In this document: positions 1-6,504 of the stretch, in pieces | Layout: each line of letters opens with the position of its first letter | Position numbering within the stretch: the first letter of the stretch is position 1 | Assembly (NCBI GenBank): GCA_027313705.1 | Contig: DAHVDE010000041.1 | Span: 124,001-188,000, forward strand | DNA: 64,000 bases | Direction: 5' to 3' | Origin: Actinomycetota bacterium | GTDB taxonomy: Bacteria > Actinomycetota > Actinomycetes > Streptosporangiales > Streptosporangiaceae | Notes under the pieces: generated by a model | Databases searched by the model: none | The model's input: the letters and a program-made list of their open reading frames with translations, nothing else | What the model was told of the DNA's origin: nothing | Program-made: the position numbers and the translations under genes

Positions 1-345
1 CCCGGTGGCGATGATGATGGCGCCGCACTCGGCCCGCTGCTCGCCTTCCTGGCCGCGCAGCGTGAGGGTGAAGGCGCCTGGCTCGCCGTCCACGGCCGTC
101 ATGACCGTGCCGGTGCGCACGTCCACGTCCTGGTGCGCCGTCACCGCCGCGATCATCGCCTCGATCTGCGGCCTGGCAGGCTCGCCGTGCGGGGTCAGGC
201 CGGCGTACCGCTCGGCGATCGGCGTGCCGCCAAGGAAGTCACGCTGCTCGAGCAGCAGTACCTTGCCGCCGATCTCCGCCACGCCGTGCGCGGCGCGCAG
301 GCCTGCCGGGCCGCCGCCGATCACGGCCACAGTGTCGAAGGACAT
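1..345 (-). CDS. hdrA: HdrA-like FAD-binding subunit, 3' part beyond window
   Basis: The reverse-strand frame starts with ATG at 345 and stays open to the window edge, giving 115 residues. It opens with a dinucleotide-binding Rossmann motif (VIGGGPAGLRAA, residues 8-19) followed by an acidic residue at the end of the second strand (LLLEQR), as in FAD-dependent heterodisulfide reductase A subunits and related flavoproteins. It is the last visible gene of the tusA-dsrE-hdrC-hdrB operon, 62 bp after hdrB, and that context is the main reason for calling it HdrA. In such complexes the FAD subunit joins the HdrB and HdrC iron-sulfur subunits in the cytoplasm. The rest of the protein, including any iron-sulfur motif, is not in the window, so another FAD/NAD oxidoreductase cannot be excluded. 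Confidence 0.75.
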   Translation of the reverse strand, partial: MSFDTVAVIGGGPAGLRAAHGVAEIGGKVLLLEQRDFLGGTPIAERYAGLTPHGEPARPQIEAMIAAVTAHQDVDVRTGTVMTAVDGEPGAFTLTLRGQEGEQRAECGAIIIATG

Positions 346-407
346 CCATCACCTCACGTGCTGAAGGCGGGCGCCGACCGAGCGGCGCCGCGCTGGCCTG
401 GTAGTTC

Positions 408-1601
408 TCACGAATCGACGTCGTCCCAGTCGAGGTAGCGTTTCTCGCCGCTTTCCAGCCGCTTGATGTCGGCCTGGAACTCCGCCCACGCCTGCTCGTG
501 GTCGATGCCCATCTTTTCCAGCAGCGGCCGGTAGTCGGCCGAGTGCCAGTGCAACTGGCAGACCTTGTAGGGGTGGGCACCCATCGCGAGCGCGGCGAAC
601 TGCGCGTCGCTGAGGACGGCGACTCCGACGTTGCGGTCGTGGGCCTTGGCCGCGAACTGGCTCTTGTCCAAGGTGGTGACGCAGCCGGTGTCGTGCGTGA
701 GCACGACGTCGGGGTCGGCCTCCTCCTTCATCACCTCGATCTTGCGCAGCGTGGCGAAGGACCTGGTGAAGTCGCGCTGCACCAGGATGTGCCTGAATCC
801 GAAGCCGCAGCAGTCGAACCAGGTCGAGTAGCTGCGCACCTCGGCGCCGAGCGCCTGGGCGAGGCCGGTCACCACCGCGGTCCGCTGGCCGCCGTAGATC
901 TCCGGGTCGTAAAGCGCGTCACCCTCGACGAGCTTGTAATAGTGGCAGGCGGGATGCACGGTGACGACGACGTTCGACACGTCGCGCACCTGCTTGGCGG
1001 CGATCTCGTGCCGCAGCGCGAAGAACCACTCGGAGTAATGGATGATCTCCTCGGGCAGTACGAGTTGCTTGCCGAGCCTGGCCATGATGCCGCGCACCTC
1101 GGCCCGCAGCTCAGGGTGCCTGATCAGTTCCTCCCTGACCTCCTTGTAGTGGCCGTAGGAGGTGCCGCAGTGAATGAGCGGAAAGTAGCCGGTCTGCTCT
1201 GCCGCGGCGAAGTTGCGCACAGCGACCGCCGCCTGGGCCGCGGCGTTGGACGTCGCGCTTGCGTAGTAGTTCCAGGCCGTGCACGAGGTCTGGTCCTGCG
1301 GGTCGTGGTAGTCGTAGCCGAGCTTGCGCATCACCCAGAAGATGGAGGTGGAATAGCCGGGGATGTGGCCGCACTGGCCGCAGGACTTGTGGTGCCACAG
1401 GTGCGACTTCTGGATCCGCTTCTCGCGGCCGTACTTGGTCGTCATCGCCATGGCCTCGCGGTCCATCTTCTGCACCACGAGCTCGCCCTGCGCCTCGAGC
1501 GCGAGCAGCTCGGCGCGCGGGTCCTCAAGGGCACGGCGGTCAGCGCCGCGCTCGAAGTGCTCTTTCTTCCGAAGCAGGGCCTCTACCGGAATCGTGGTCA
1601 T
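408..1601 (-). CDS. hdrB: HdrB-like heterodisulfide reductase subunit B
   Basis: This 397-residue protein has the cysteine-rich (CCG-type) signature of HdrB: HPAC at residues 216-219, CCGFG at 264-268 and a further cysteine at 307. Additional cysteines lie at 74, 77, 107 and 145. In methanogens HdrB carries noncubane [4Fe-4S] clusters that reduce a disulfide. In bacterial sHdr-type systems the paralogue works in oxidation of sulfur bound to carrier proteins. The start overlaps the end of hdrC by 4 bases, so the two are translationally coupled. The neighbours tusA and dsrE point to the sulfur-processing type rather than CoM/CoB chemistry; that functional step is inference from context. Confidence 0.85.
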   Translation of the reverse strand: MTTIPVEALLRKKEHFERGADRRALEDPRAELLALEAQGELVVQKMDREAMAMTTKYGREKRIQKSHLWHHKSCGQCGHIPGYSTSIFWVMRKLGYDYHDPQDQTSCTAWNYYASATSNAAAQAAVAVRNFAAAEQTGYFPLIHCGTSYGHYKEVREELIRHPELRAEVRGIMARLGKQLVLPEEIIHYSEWFFALRHEIAAKQVRDVSNVVVTVHPACHYYKLVEGDALYDPEIYGGQRTAVVTGLAQALGAEVRSYSTWFDCCGFGFRHILVQRDFTRSFATLRKIEVMKEEADPDVVLTHDTGCVTTLDKSQFAAKAHDRNVGVAVLSDAQFAALAMGAHPYKVCQLHWHSADYRPLLEKMGIDHEQAWAEFQADIKRLESGEKRYLDWDDVDS

Positions 1602-2311
1602 GGCTCGATCCCTTCCTCTTCAAGGCGCTCCTCCATGACCTCCTGGAGGATGGCGTGCAAGCTGGGGTCGACGCCGGAGATCATGTCCAGGGCGCCGGTG
1701 TGCAGCCAGATCAGGTACAGCTCGATCAGGGTCGAGTCGGCGACCTTCCAGCCTGTGCTCGTGGTGTGCAGGGTCTCCGGCGGCAGTGCGCGCCGCCACA
1801 GGTCCAGGTTGGCCGAGACGTCGGCGGTCTCAGGTCCCCAGTCGGGGAACGCGTCCTGCTGCAGCATGTCCGGTGACACCTGGGTGCCGGTGGACATGAT
1901 CTTGTAGATGATCCGGGAGTAGCCGACCAGCGCTTCCTTGGCCGAGGCGAGGCCGTTGTTGATGGCCACCTCGCGCATGATCGTGATGATCCCGCCCGGG
2001 TTGTTGCCGCGCGGGCAGCGCACGCAAGAGAAACACTGGGAGCACTCCCAGATGTCCTCCTGCATCTGCTGATAGATCAGGTCGACGTCTTCCCGCGCGG
2101 CCGCCTGGGCGATCCGGCGCGGGCTGAAGTCGTAGAACCGCGCCGACGGGCACACCGCCACGCAGATACCGCACTCGTAGCAGCCGTACAGGTAGTCGGC
2201 GTACCTCGGGTCCGCCTTCACCTGCTCGAACAGGTGTTCCTTGGTCTCGGCCGGCACGTCGGCATAGCCGGTGACGTCGCGCGCCTTGTAAGCGGCGTCT
2301 GGTTGCGTCAT
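1598..2311 (-). CDS. hdrC: HdrC-like ferredoxin subunit
   Basis: A 237-residue protein with two [4Fe-4S] motifs. The first is C44-x2-C47-x2-C50-x3-C54-P. The second is C90-x2-C93-x2-C96-x2-C99-P, one residue shorter than the usual spacing before the last cysteine. HdrC passes electrons between HdrA and HdrB. The acidic C-terminus ends EEEGIEP and overlaps the hdrB start. It begins with ATG at 2311, ten bases after the dsrE stop. The short spacing in the second motif was checked in the nucleotide sequence (TGC TCC CAG TGT TTC TCT TGC ...) and is real unless the base calls are wrong. Confidence 0.87.
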   Translation of the reverse strand: MTQPDAAYKARDVTGYADVPAETKEHLFEQVKADPRYADYLYGCYECGICVAVCPSARFYDFSPRRIAQAAAREDVDLIYQQMQEDIWECSQCFSCVRCPRGNNPGGIITIMREVAINNGLASAKEALVGYSRIIYKIMSTGTQVSPDMLQQDAFPDWGPETADVSANLDLWRRALPPETLHTTSTGWKVADSTLIELYLIWLHTGALDMISGVDPSLHAILQEVMEERLEEEGIEP

Positions 2312-2320
2312 GGGTGCCGC

Positions 2321-2704
2321 CTAAAAGCTGATGACCGCGTCGGCGGAGATGGCCAGGTCGTTGAACGCGGCGCCGCCGATCATCTGGACGCCGTCGATGA
2401 GGTCCTCGATGGCCAGGTCGTTCAGGTCAAGCGAGGGCTGGCAGACGAGCAGGCGGACACGCAGGCTGGTCGCCTGCTCGATGAAGTAGCGCAGCGGCTG
2501 GCCGTGCTCGCCTTTAGGCCCGACCTTGTCGATCACGTCCTTGCGCAGCAGCGTCGGGCCGTACATGGTGAAGTAGATCATCACTTCGCACTCCATCGCG
2601 GCCGCCGAGGCCGCGAGGAAGAACGGGGTGGCGCACCGGCCTGGGTCGCTTACGCCATGCGTCTGAACGTAGAGAACTTTCGATTCGCCGTCACCTGACC
2701 ACAT
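2321..2704 (-). CDS. dsrE: DsrE-family sulfur carrier protein
   Basis: This 127-residue alpha/beta protein matches the DsrE/DsrF-like fold: an N-terminal strand (KVLYVQTHG), a helix with FFLAASAAAM, and the LLVCQPSL segment near residue 92 that carries the conserved persulfide-type cysteine position. Other cysteines are in GRCATP and MECEV. DsrE-type proteins (DsrE3A in sHdr operons) accept sulfur from rhodaneses or TusA and hand it on. It sits between tusA and hdrC with 10-base gaps, consistent with one transcript. The start is ATG at 2704, with AAGGG upstream. Confidence 0.82.
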   Translation of the reverse strand: MWSGDGESKVLYVQTHGVSDPGRCATPFFLAASAAAMECEVMIYFTMYGPTLLRKDVIDKVGPKGEHGQPLRYFIEQATSLRVRLLVCQPSLDLNDLAIEDLIDGVQMIGGAAFNDLAISADAVISF

Positions 2705-2714
2705 CGGGCTGCCC

Positions 2715-2963
2715 TTACTTGAGCCGGCGGATCAGGACGTGGAAGACATTGCCGTCCTTGCTGATGCCGAGCAGTTCGTTGCCGGTGCGTCCGCTCCACG
2801 CCTTCATGTCAGGCTCGACGCCAGGATCGGTCGCGAGCAGTTCAAGCACCTGGCCGATTCCGAGCTTCTTGATGGCCTGTGACGTCTTGACCACCGGCAG
2901 CGGACAGGACATGCCAGAGCAGTCAAGTAGCTCGTCCGCGGCGGGCTGTGCTGGATCGGCCAC
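2715..2963 (-). CDS. tusA: TusA-family sulfurtransferase
   Basis: An 82-residue TusA protein with the diagnostic CPxP motif (CPLP at residues 20-23), where the cysteine carries persulfide sulfur, and a second cysteine at 15. The start is GTG at 2963, preceded by GGAGG with 5-base spacing. It is the first gene of the operon. About 50 bp upstream is a perfect palindrome (3016-3031) shared with the divergent cysteine-rich gene, a likely repressor site. TusA would deliver sulfur to DsrE and then to the Hdr-like complex. Confidence 0.93.
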   Translation of the reverse strand: MADPAQPAADELLDCSGMSCPLPVVKTSQAIKKLGIGQVLELLATDPGVEPDMKAWSGRTGNELLGISKDGNVFHVLIRRLK

Positions 2964-3015
2964 GCATGCCTCCGTAAGGCTGGCTGAGTGAGACTGAGAT
3001 CACATTCGTGTTTGC

Positions 3016-3031
3016 ACATATGCTTATATGT
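3016..3031. promoter_or_regulatory. Palindromic operator candidate, ArsR-type
   Basis: ACATAT-GCTT-ATATGT is a perfect inverted repeat between the divergent tusA operon and the cysteine-rich gene at 3088. AT-rich palindromes of this shape are typical ArsR/SmtB operators, and two arsR genes lie within 1.3 kb. Its position would let one repressor silence both directions. Binding is inferred. Confidence 0.55.
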
Positions 3032-3087
3032 ACAGCGCCCGCTGTCTAGGCTTTCGGCGAGATTTATCGGTTTTCAAGGCGGAGACC

Positions 3088-3450
3088 ATGACCATCACCG
3101 ACCTGACCTGCGACATCTGCGGCAGGTTCATCGAAGGACCGGCTGCGGGAGTCCGCTTCGTCTACCACCCCGGTGCGGCCGAGTTGCGTGACGACTCCGG
3201 CCTGGCCTGCGTGGCTTGCTGGGACGCGATCGAGGGTCAGCTACGGCACCAGGAGACCGGCCGCTGCGCGACCTGCGGCGAGCCCGCGCCGTGGCGGCGC
3301 AGCCTGCATGTGCACCGGGCGGACCAGCCGGGATCGTGGCGGCTCTGCGCGCCGCACGCCGTCGGCTTCCTGAACTCGCTGCGGACGGTGCGGCGAAAAC
3401 TTGACCTGGCGACCTTCAGGTTTCCCCGCGAGGACCAGGCCCCCGGCTAG
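3088..3450 (+). CDS. Cysteine-rich hypothetical protein, probable zinc-binding
   Basis: A 120-residue protein starting at ATG 3088 with GGAG five bases upstream. An earlier in-frame ATG at 3028 lies inside the operator palindrome and is unlikely. It has three CxxC pairs (CDIC near the N-terminus, CVAC in the middle, CATC at about 77-80) plus another C and H further on (LCAPH), a treble-clef or zinc-ribbon pattern. I do not recognise a named family. It is divergent from the sulfur operon and its stop overlaps that of the arsR gene at 3447, so it probably shares their regulation. Confidence 0.6.
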   Translation: MTITDLTCDICGRFIEGPAAGVRFVYHPGAAELRDDSGLACVACWDAIEGQLRHQETGRCATCGEPAPWRRSLHVHRADQPGSWRLCAPHAVGFLNSLRTVRRKLDLATFRFPREDQAPG

Positions 3451-3773
3451 CCGGCCAGCGGGATCGCGCCGACGTCGCGGCGCTCGGTCATGAACTCATA
3501 GAGCAGGTCGACGGCTTCGATGACCTTGCTGCTGGTGAGGGCATAGTAGACATTGCTGCCCGAGCGCCGCGCCGTGACGACACCCCGGTCCCGCAGGATC
3601 GCGAGATGCTGGCTGGCGTTGGCCTGCGGAATCGCCAAGGCGGCAACCAGTTCGCCAACGGTACGCGGACCGTCCCTGAGCTCATTGATGATGAGCAAGC
3701 GCTTGCCGTCCGCGATCGCCTTGCACACACGCGCATGCAGCTCGAAAATCTCCACCGCCTCGGCGCGTGACAC
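3447..3773 (-). CDS. ArsR-family transcriptional repressor
   Basis: A 108-residue winged-helix protein with the ArsR recognition helix region (QANASQHLAILRDRGVV, about residues 49-65) and the beta-wing SGSNVYYAL. One cysteine is visible in the first helix (RVCKAIAD), in the segment where sulfide-responsive ArsR proteins (BigR/SqrR type) often carry a thiol. A second cysteine to form the usual redox pair is absent. It lies tail-to-tail with the cysteine-rich gene, sharing bases of the stop codons. It probably controls the adjacent sulfur operon. Confidence 0.9.
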   Translation of the reverse strand: MSRAEAVEIFELHARVCKAIADGKRLLIINELRDGPRTVGELVAALAIPQANASQHLAILRDRGVVTARRSGSNVYYALTSSKVIEAVDLLYEFMTERRDVGAIPLAG

Positions 3774-3903
3774 GAAGACGCGCTCCTTCCGCTCGCAACA
3801 CCTGGTCAGAGTCTAACAACGACGCTCAGGAAACCCGTGCGAGGCGGTCAGGCGGCCGTGCCGCGGACGGTGGCAGGTCCCGGGCTGAGCCTTGTTCAGC
3901 CGG

Positions 3904-4269
3904 TCACCCGGCCCTGGCGGCGTGCTCGCCGGGCAACGGCCGCACCGCGGCCGGGCCGAGTTCTTCCATGAACTCGCGCAGCAGGTCCATCGCCCGGCCG
4001 ATCTTCTCGCTGGCCAGCGAATACACGATGACGCTGCCCGCGCGCTCCGTGGTGACGAAGCCCCGGTCCCGAAGCACCGCCAGGTGCCTGCTGACGTTAG
4101 GCTGCGAAATGTCCAGTGCGCCAGCGATGTCGCCGACTGCCCGCGGGCCGTCCCTGAGTTCGTTGATGATAAGCAGCCGATTCGGGTCGGCCAGCGCCTT
4201 GCACACGCGAGCATGAAGTTCACTGATGCCCGCCGCGTCTAGTCCTGCCACCGCTGACTCCCAGGTCAC
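3904..4269 (-). CDS. ArsR-family transcriptional repressor (second copy)
   Basis: This 121-residue protein closely resembles the arsR at 3447 through the N-terminal helix (ELHARVCKALAD) and the recognition helix (SQPNVSRHLAVLRDRGFV). The two therefore look like paralogues from a duplication. The C-terminal tail (RPLPGEHAARAG) differs. A single cysteine sits at the same helix position as in its neighbour. About 80 bp upstream is a 34-bp imperfect palindrome shared with the divergent sigma-factor gene. Confidence 0.9.
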   Translation of the reverse strand: MTWESAVAGLDAAGISELHARVCKALADPNRLLIINELRDGPRAVGDIAGALDISQPNVSRHLAVLRDRGFVTTERAGSVIVYSLASEKIGRAMDLLREFMEELGPAAVRPLPGEHAARAG

Positions 4270-4347
4270 CTCGACCGCCGTCCCGTGACTTTATGCCCAT
4301 ATTCGGCCGCGCGCCAGTGACGCCCAGCCGCGGCAGGAGCACTAATC

Positions 4348-4381
4348 GGAGTTTAGGCGTCAAATATGACGCTTTTACTCC
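4348..4381. promoter_or_regulatory. 34-bp imperfect palindrome between arsR and sigma gene
   Basis: The core GCGTCA-AATA-TGACGC is a perfect inverted repeat (4357-4372). The outer arms GGAGT (4348-4352) and ACTCC (4377-4381) are also complementary about the same centre. It lies in the divergent promoter region between arsR (4269, leftward) and the ECF sigma gene (4458, rightward), so it is an operator rather than a terminator candidate. The binding protein is unknown. Confidence 0.55.
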
Positions 4382-4457
4382 GCCTAGACGCTGAAGCCGC
4401 TACGCGAAGTTCCTGGCGGCCGCGAACCTGTTGCTGCCGCGATGCAATAGAGAAGCG

Positions 4458-5000
4458 ATGGATGACGACGACCTGATCGCCGCGATGGCGCGCGGAGACG
4501 ACAGCGCACTGCGGGAGTTGTTCGCGCGGCATGCGCCATGGCTGGCCGTCAGGCTGCGCTCTATCTTGCCCGCAGCCGACGTCGAGGACGTCCTGCAGGA
4601 GAGCTTCCTCGCTGCCTGGCGGGGCGCCCGCGGCTACCGGCCGCAGGGCTCGCCAGGCGGCTGGCTGTGGGGCATCACGCGCCGGCAGGCGGCGCTTTGG
4701 CTGCGCAGGCGCGGGCCGCAAGGACTGCCGCTGGCCGGTCATGACGACTTGCCCGCGGCCGATCCGGCGGAAGCCGCCCTGGCGCGAGCGGAACTGACCG
4801 AGGCGGTCAGGGCTCTCGGCCCGCAGGGCAGCGTGACTCAGGAGGTCTGGCGGCTGATGTACGTGGAAGACCGCACGGTCACCGAAGTGGCCGGGCTGCT
4901 TGGCGTGCCCGAGGGCACGGTAAAGAGCCGCGCCCACCGGGTGCGGCGACTGATGCGCGCGGTGCTCACTCAGCCGGTAAGGGAAGGGGGCTGGCGGTGA
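4458..5000 (+). CDS. ECF-type RNA polymerase sigma factor
   Basis: A 180-residue sigma-70-family protein. Region 2 includes DVLQESFLAAWRGARG and the region 4 helix-turn-helix includes VTEVAGLLGVPEGTVKSRAHRVRRLMR near the C-terminus. ATG at 4458 is preferred over the in-frame ATG at 4431 because the fold begins at DDDDLIAAMARGD. The stop overlaps the GTG of the next gene (GTGA). That gene encodes a membrane protein, not a recognisable zinc-binding anti-sigma factor. The sigma factor probably directs its own transporter operon. Confidence 0.9.
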   Translation: MDDDDLIAAMARGDDSALRELFARHAPWLAVRLRSILPAADVEDVLQESFLAAWRGARGYRPQGSPGGWLWGITRRQAALWLRRRGPQGLPLAGHDDLPAADPAEAALARAELTEAVRALGPQGSVTQEVWRLMYVEDRTVTEVAGLLGVPEGTVKSRAHRVRRLMRAVLTQPVREGGWR

Positions 5001-5743
5001 TCTTCGGCGAGCAAACCGCGGGTAACCGCGACGACCTGCCCGATTCCGGCCAGGGTCGGTGTCAGGGTGATGTCGACCTTGACCGGGTGTGGCTAGGGGT
5101 AGCCACCGAGGTCTGGCGTCGCCAGCCGGGGCCGACGGAGCGGCTGGCCAGGCTGACGCTGCGCTCGCCTGGCCTGGCGCGGGCGCTGGTAACGACGCCT
5201 TCGCTGCTGCTCGGCTGGGTGATCGCCAGCGCGGTCGTGCTGGCAGCGGGGATGCTCGCCACGCTCGGCACAGGCACGCCGTTCGTGGCCCTCGCGGCGC
5301 CTGCGGTCGCCGCTGCGGGCATCACCTACGCCTACGGTCCCGGCGTCGACCGGGCCTGGGAACTGTCGCAGAGCATGGCGGTCAGCTACCGGATCGTGCT
5401 GCTGGTCCGGGTGCTTGCCGTCTTCGCGCTGAACGCGGCCATGGGACTAACCGCGTCGGTGGCATCGGGAACCGCGGCCGCAGTCACCTTCGGCTGGCTG
5501 ATCCCGATGACGGCGGTGTCGGCGCTGGCGCTTGCGGTGGCTACGGTCGCGCGCTCGGCGGTCGCGGGCGCCAGCGCGGGCCTGACCGCCTGGGCGATCA
5601 CCGTGCTGTCGGTGCACTCGGCTTCCGGCCAGGTCATCGCCGCGATTACGAGTTCCGCGCTTGTTCTTCCCTACCTCGCGGTCGCCGTCGGCTGCGGCGT
5701 CGTCGCGTGGTTCGCGACCGGTGCAGGAGAAAGGATGTCATGA
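4997..5743 (+). CDS. Polytopic membrane protein of ABC operon
   Basis: A 248-residue protein starting with GTG 4997, which overlaps the sigma stop. The N-terminal 65 residues are soluble and charged, followed by about six hydrophobic segments (first SLLLGWVIASAVVLAAGML, last near LPYLAVAVGCGVVAWF). No HxxxCxxC anti-sigma motif is visible. Its position between a sigma factor and an ABC ATPase, each overlapping by 4 bases, suggests either an atypical membrane anti-sigma factor or a transporter subunit. I cannot separate these possibilities. Confidence 0.7.
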   Translation: MIFGEQTAGNRDDLPDSGQGRCQGDVDLDRVWLGVATEVWRRQPGPTERLARLTLRSPGLARALVTTPSLLLGWVIASAVVLAAGMLATLGTGTPFVALAAPAVAAAGITYAYGPGVDRAWELSQSMAVSYRIVLLVRVLAVFALNAAMGLTASVASGTAAAVTFGWLIPMTAVSALALAVATVARSAVAGASAGLTAWAITVLSVHSASGQVIAAITSSALVLPYLAVAVGCGVVAWFATGAGERMS

Positions 5744-6504
5744 ACGTTGAGATCAGCGAGGTGACCAGGCGGTTCGGCCGCACCGAGGCGGTGACCGGGG
5801 TGACCTTGACTACCGGCGCGGGGGTTTTCGGGCTGCTCGGCCCGAACGGCGCGGGCAAGACCACGCTGCTGCGCATGATTGCCACGGTGATCCCGCCGAG
5901 TTCAGGCCGCCTGCGGCTGCTCGGCCGCGATCCTGGCGAGTACGGGCCGAGAAGAGAGATCAGGCGCAGGCTCGGTTACCTGCCGCAGAACCTCGGCTAC
6001 TACCCAGGGTTCACAGTGGCGGAGTTTGTCGAGTACTTCGCGCTGCTGAAGGAGATGCCGCCTGGCCGGGTGCCGCATGCGGTGGCCGCCGCGATCGAAC
6101 GGGTCGATCTCGGCAGCAAGGCGAGGGTGAAGATGCGCACGCTGTCGGGCGGCATGCTGCGCCGGGCGGGGATCGCTCAGGCTATCGTCAACGAACCGGA
6201 ACTGCTGCTGCTCGACGAGCCGACGGCTGGCCTTGACCCCGAACAGCGGGTGACGTTCCGCGCCCTGCTCCGCGATCTCGGTCAGCGGGCCACCGTGATC
6301 GTCTCCACCCACCTGGTCGAGGATGTTGGTGCCGCCTGCGGCGAGGTGGCACTGATGGACGCGGGAAAGATCGTGTTCCAGGGCGCGCCGGCGGAACTGA
6401 CCGCGCGCGGCGAGGGCACCGGCGCGGCGGGTGACGCGCCGCTCGAGCGTGGCTACAGCGCGGTGCTTGTGGCCGCCAGGTCCGCGACGGCGGCAGCGCG
6501 ATGA
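5740..6504 (+). CDS. ABC transporter ATP-binding protein
   Basis: A 254-residue ATPase with Walker A GPNGAGKT (34-41), signature LSGGM (134-138), Walker B LLLLDEP (154-160) and the H-loop histidine at 190 (STH). The fold matches exporters of the multidrug/CcmA (ABC-2) class. It starts at ATG 5740, overlapping the previous stop (ATGA), and ends overlapping the permease ATG at 6501. It powers the membrane subunits encoded downstream. Confidence 0.95.
   Translation: MNVEISEVTRRFGRTEAVTGVTLTTGAGVFGLLGPNGAGKTTLLRMIATVIPPSSGRLRLLGRDPGEYGPRREIRRRLGYLPQNLGYYPGFTVAEFVEYFALLKEMPPGRVPHAVAAAIERVDLGSKARVKMRTLSGGMLRRAGIAQAIVNEPELLLLDEPTAGLDPEQRVTFRALLRDLGQRATVIVSTHLVEDVGAACGEVALMDAGKIVFQGAPAELTARGEGTGAAGDAPLERGYSAVLVAARSATAAAR

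Noticed and set aside
498-1907. Long rightward reading frame opposite hdrB and hdrC
   Set aside because: It is the antisense of two clear leftward genes and has no family signature; high GC makes such frames common.
5089-5739. Upstream extension of the ABC ATPase frame
   Set aside because: The extension is arginine/glycine-rich shadow of the membrane protein gene; ATPase homology starts at ATG 5740.
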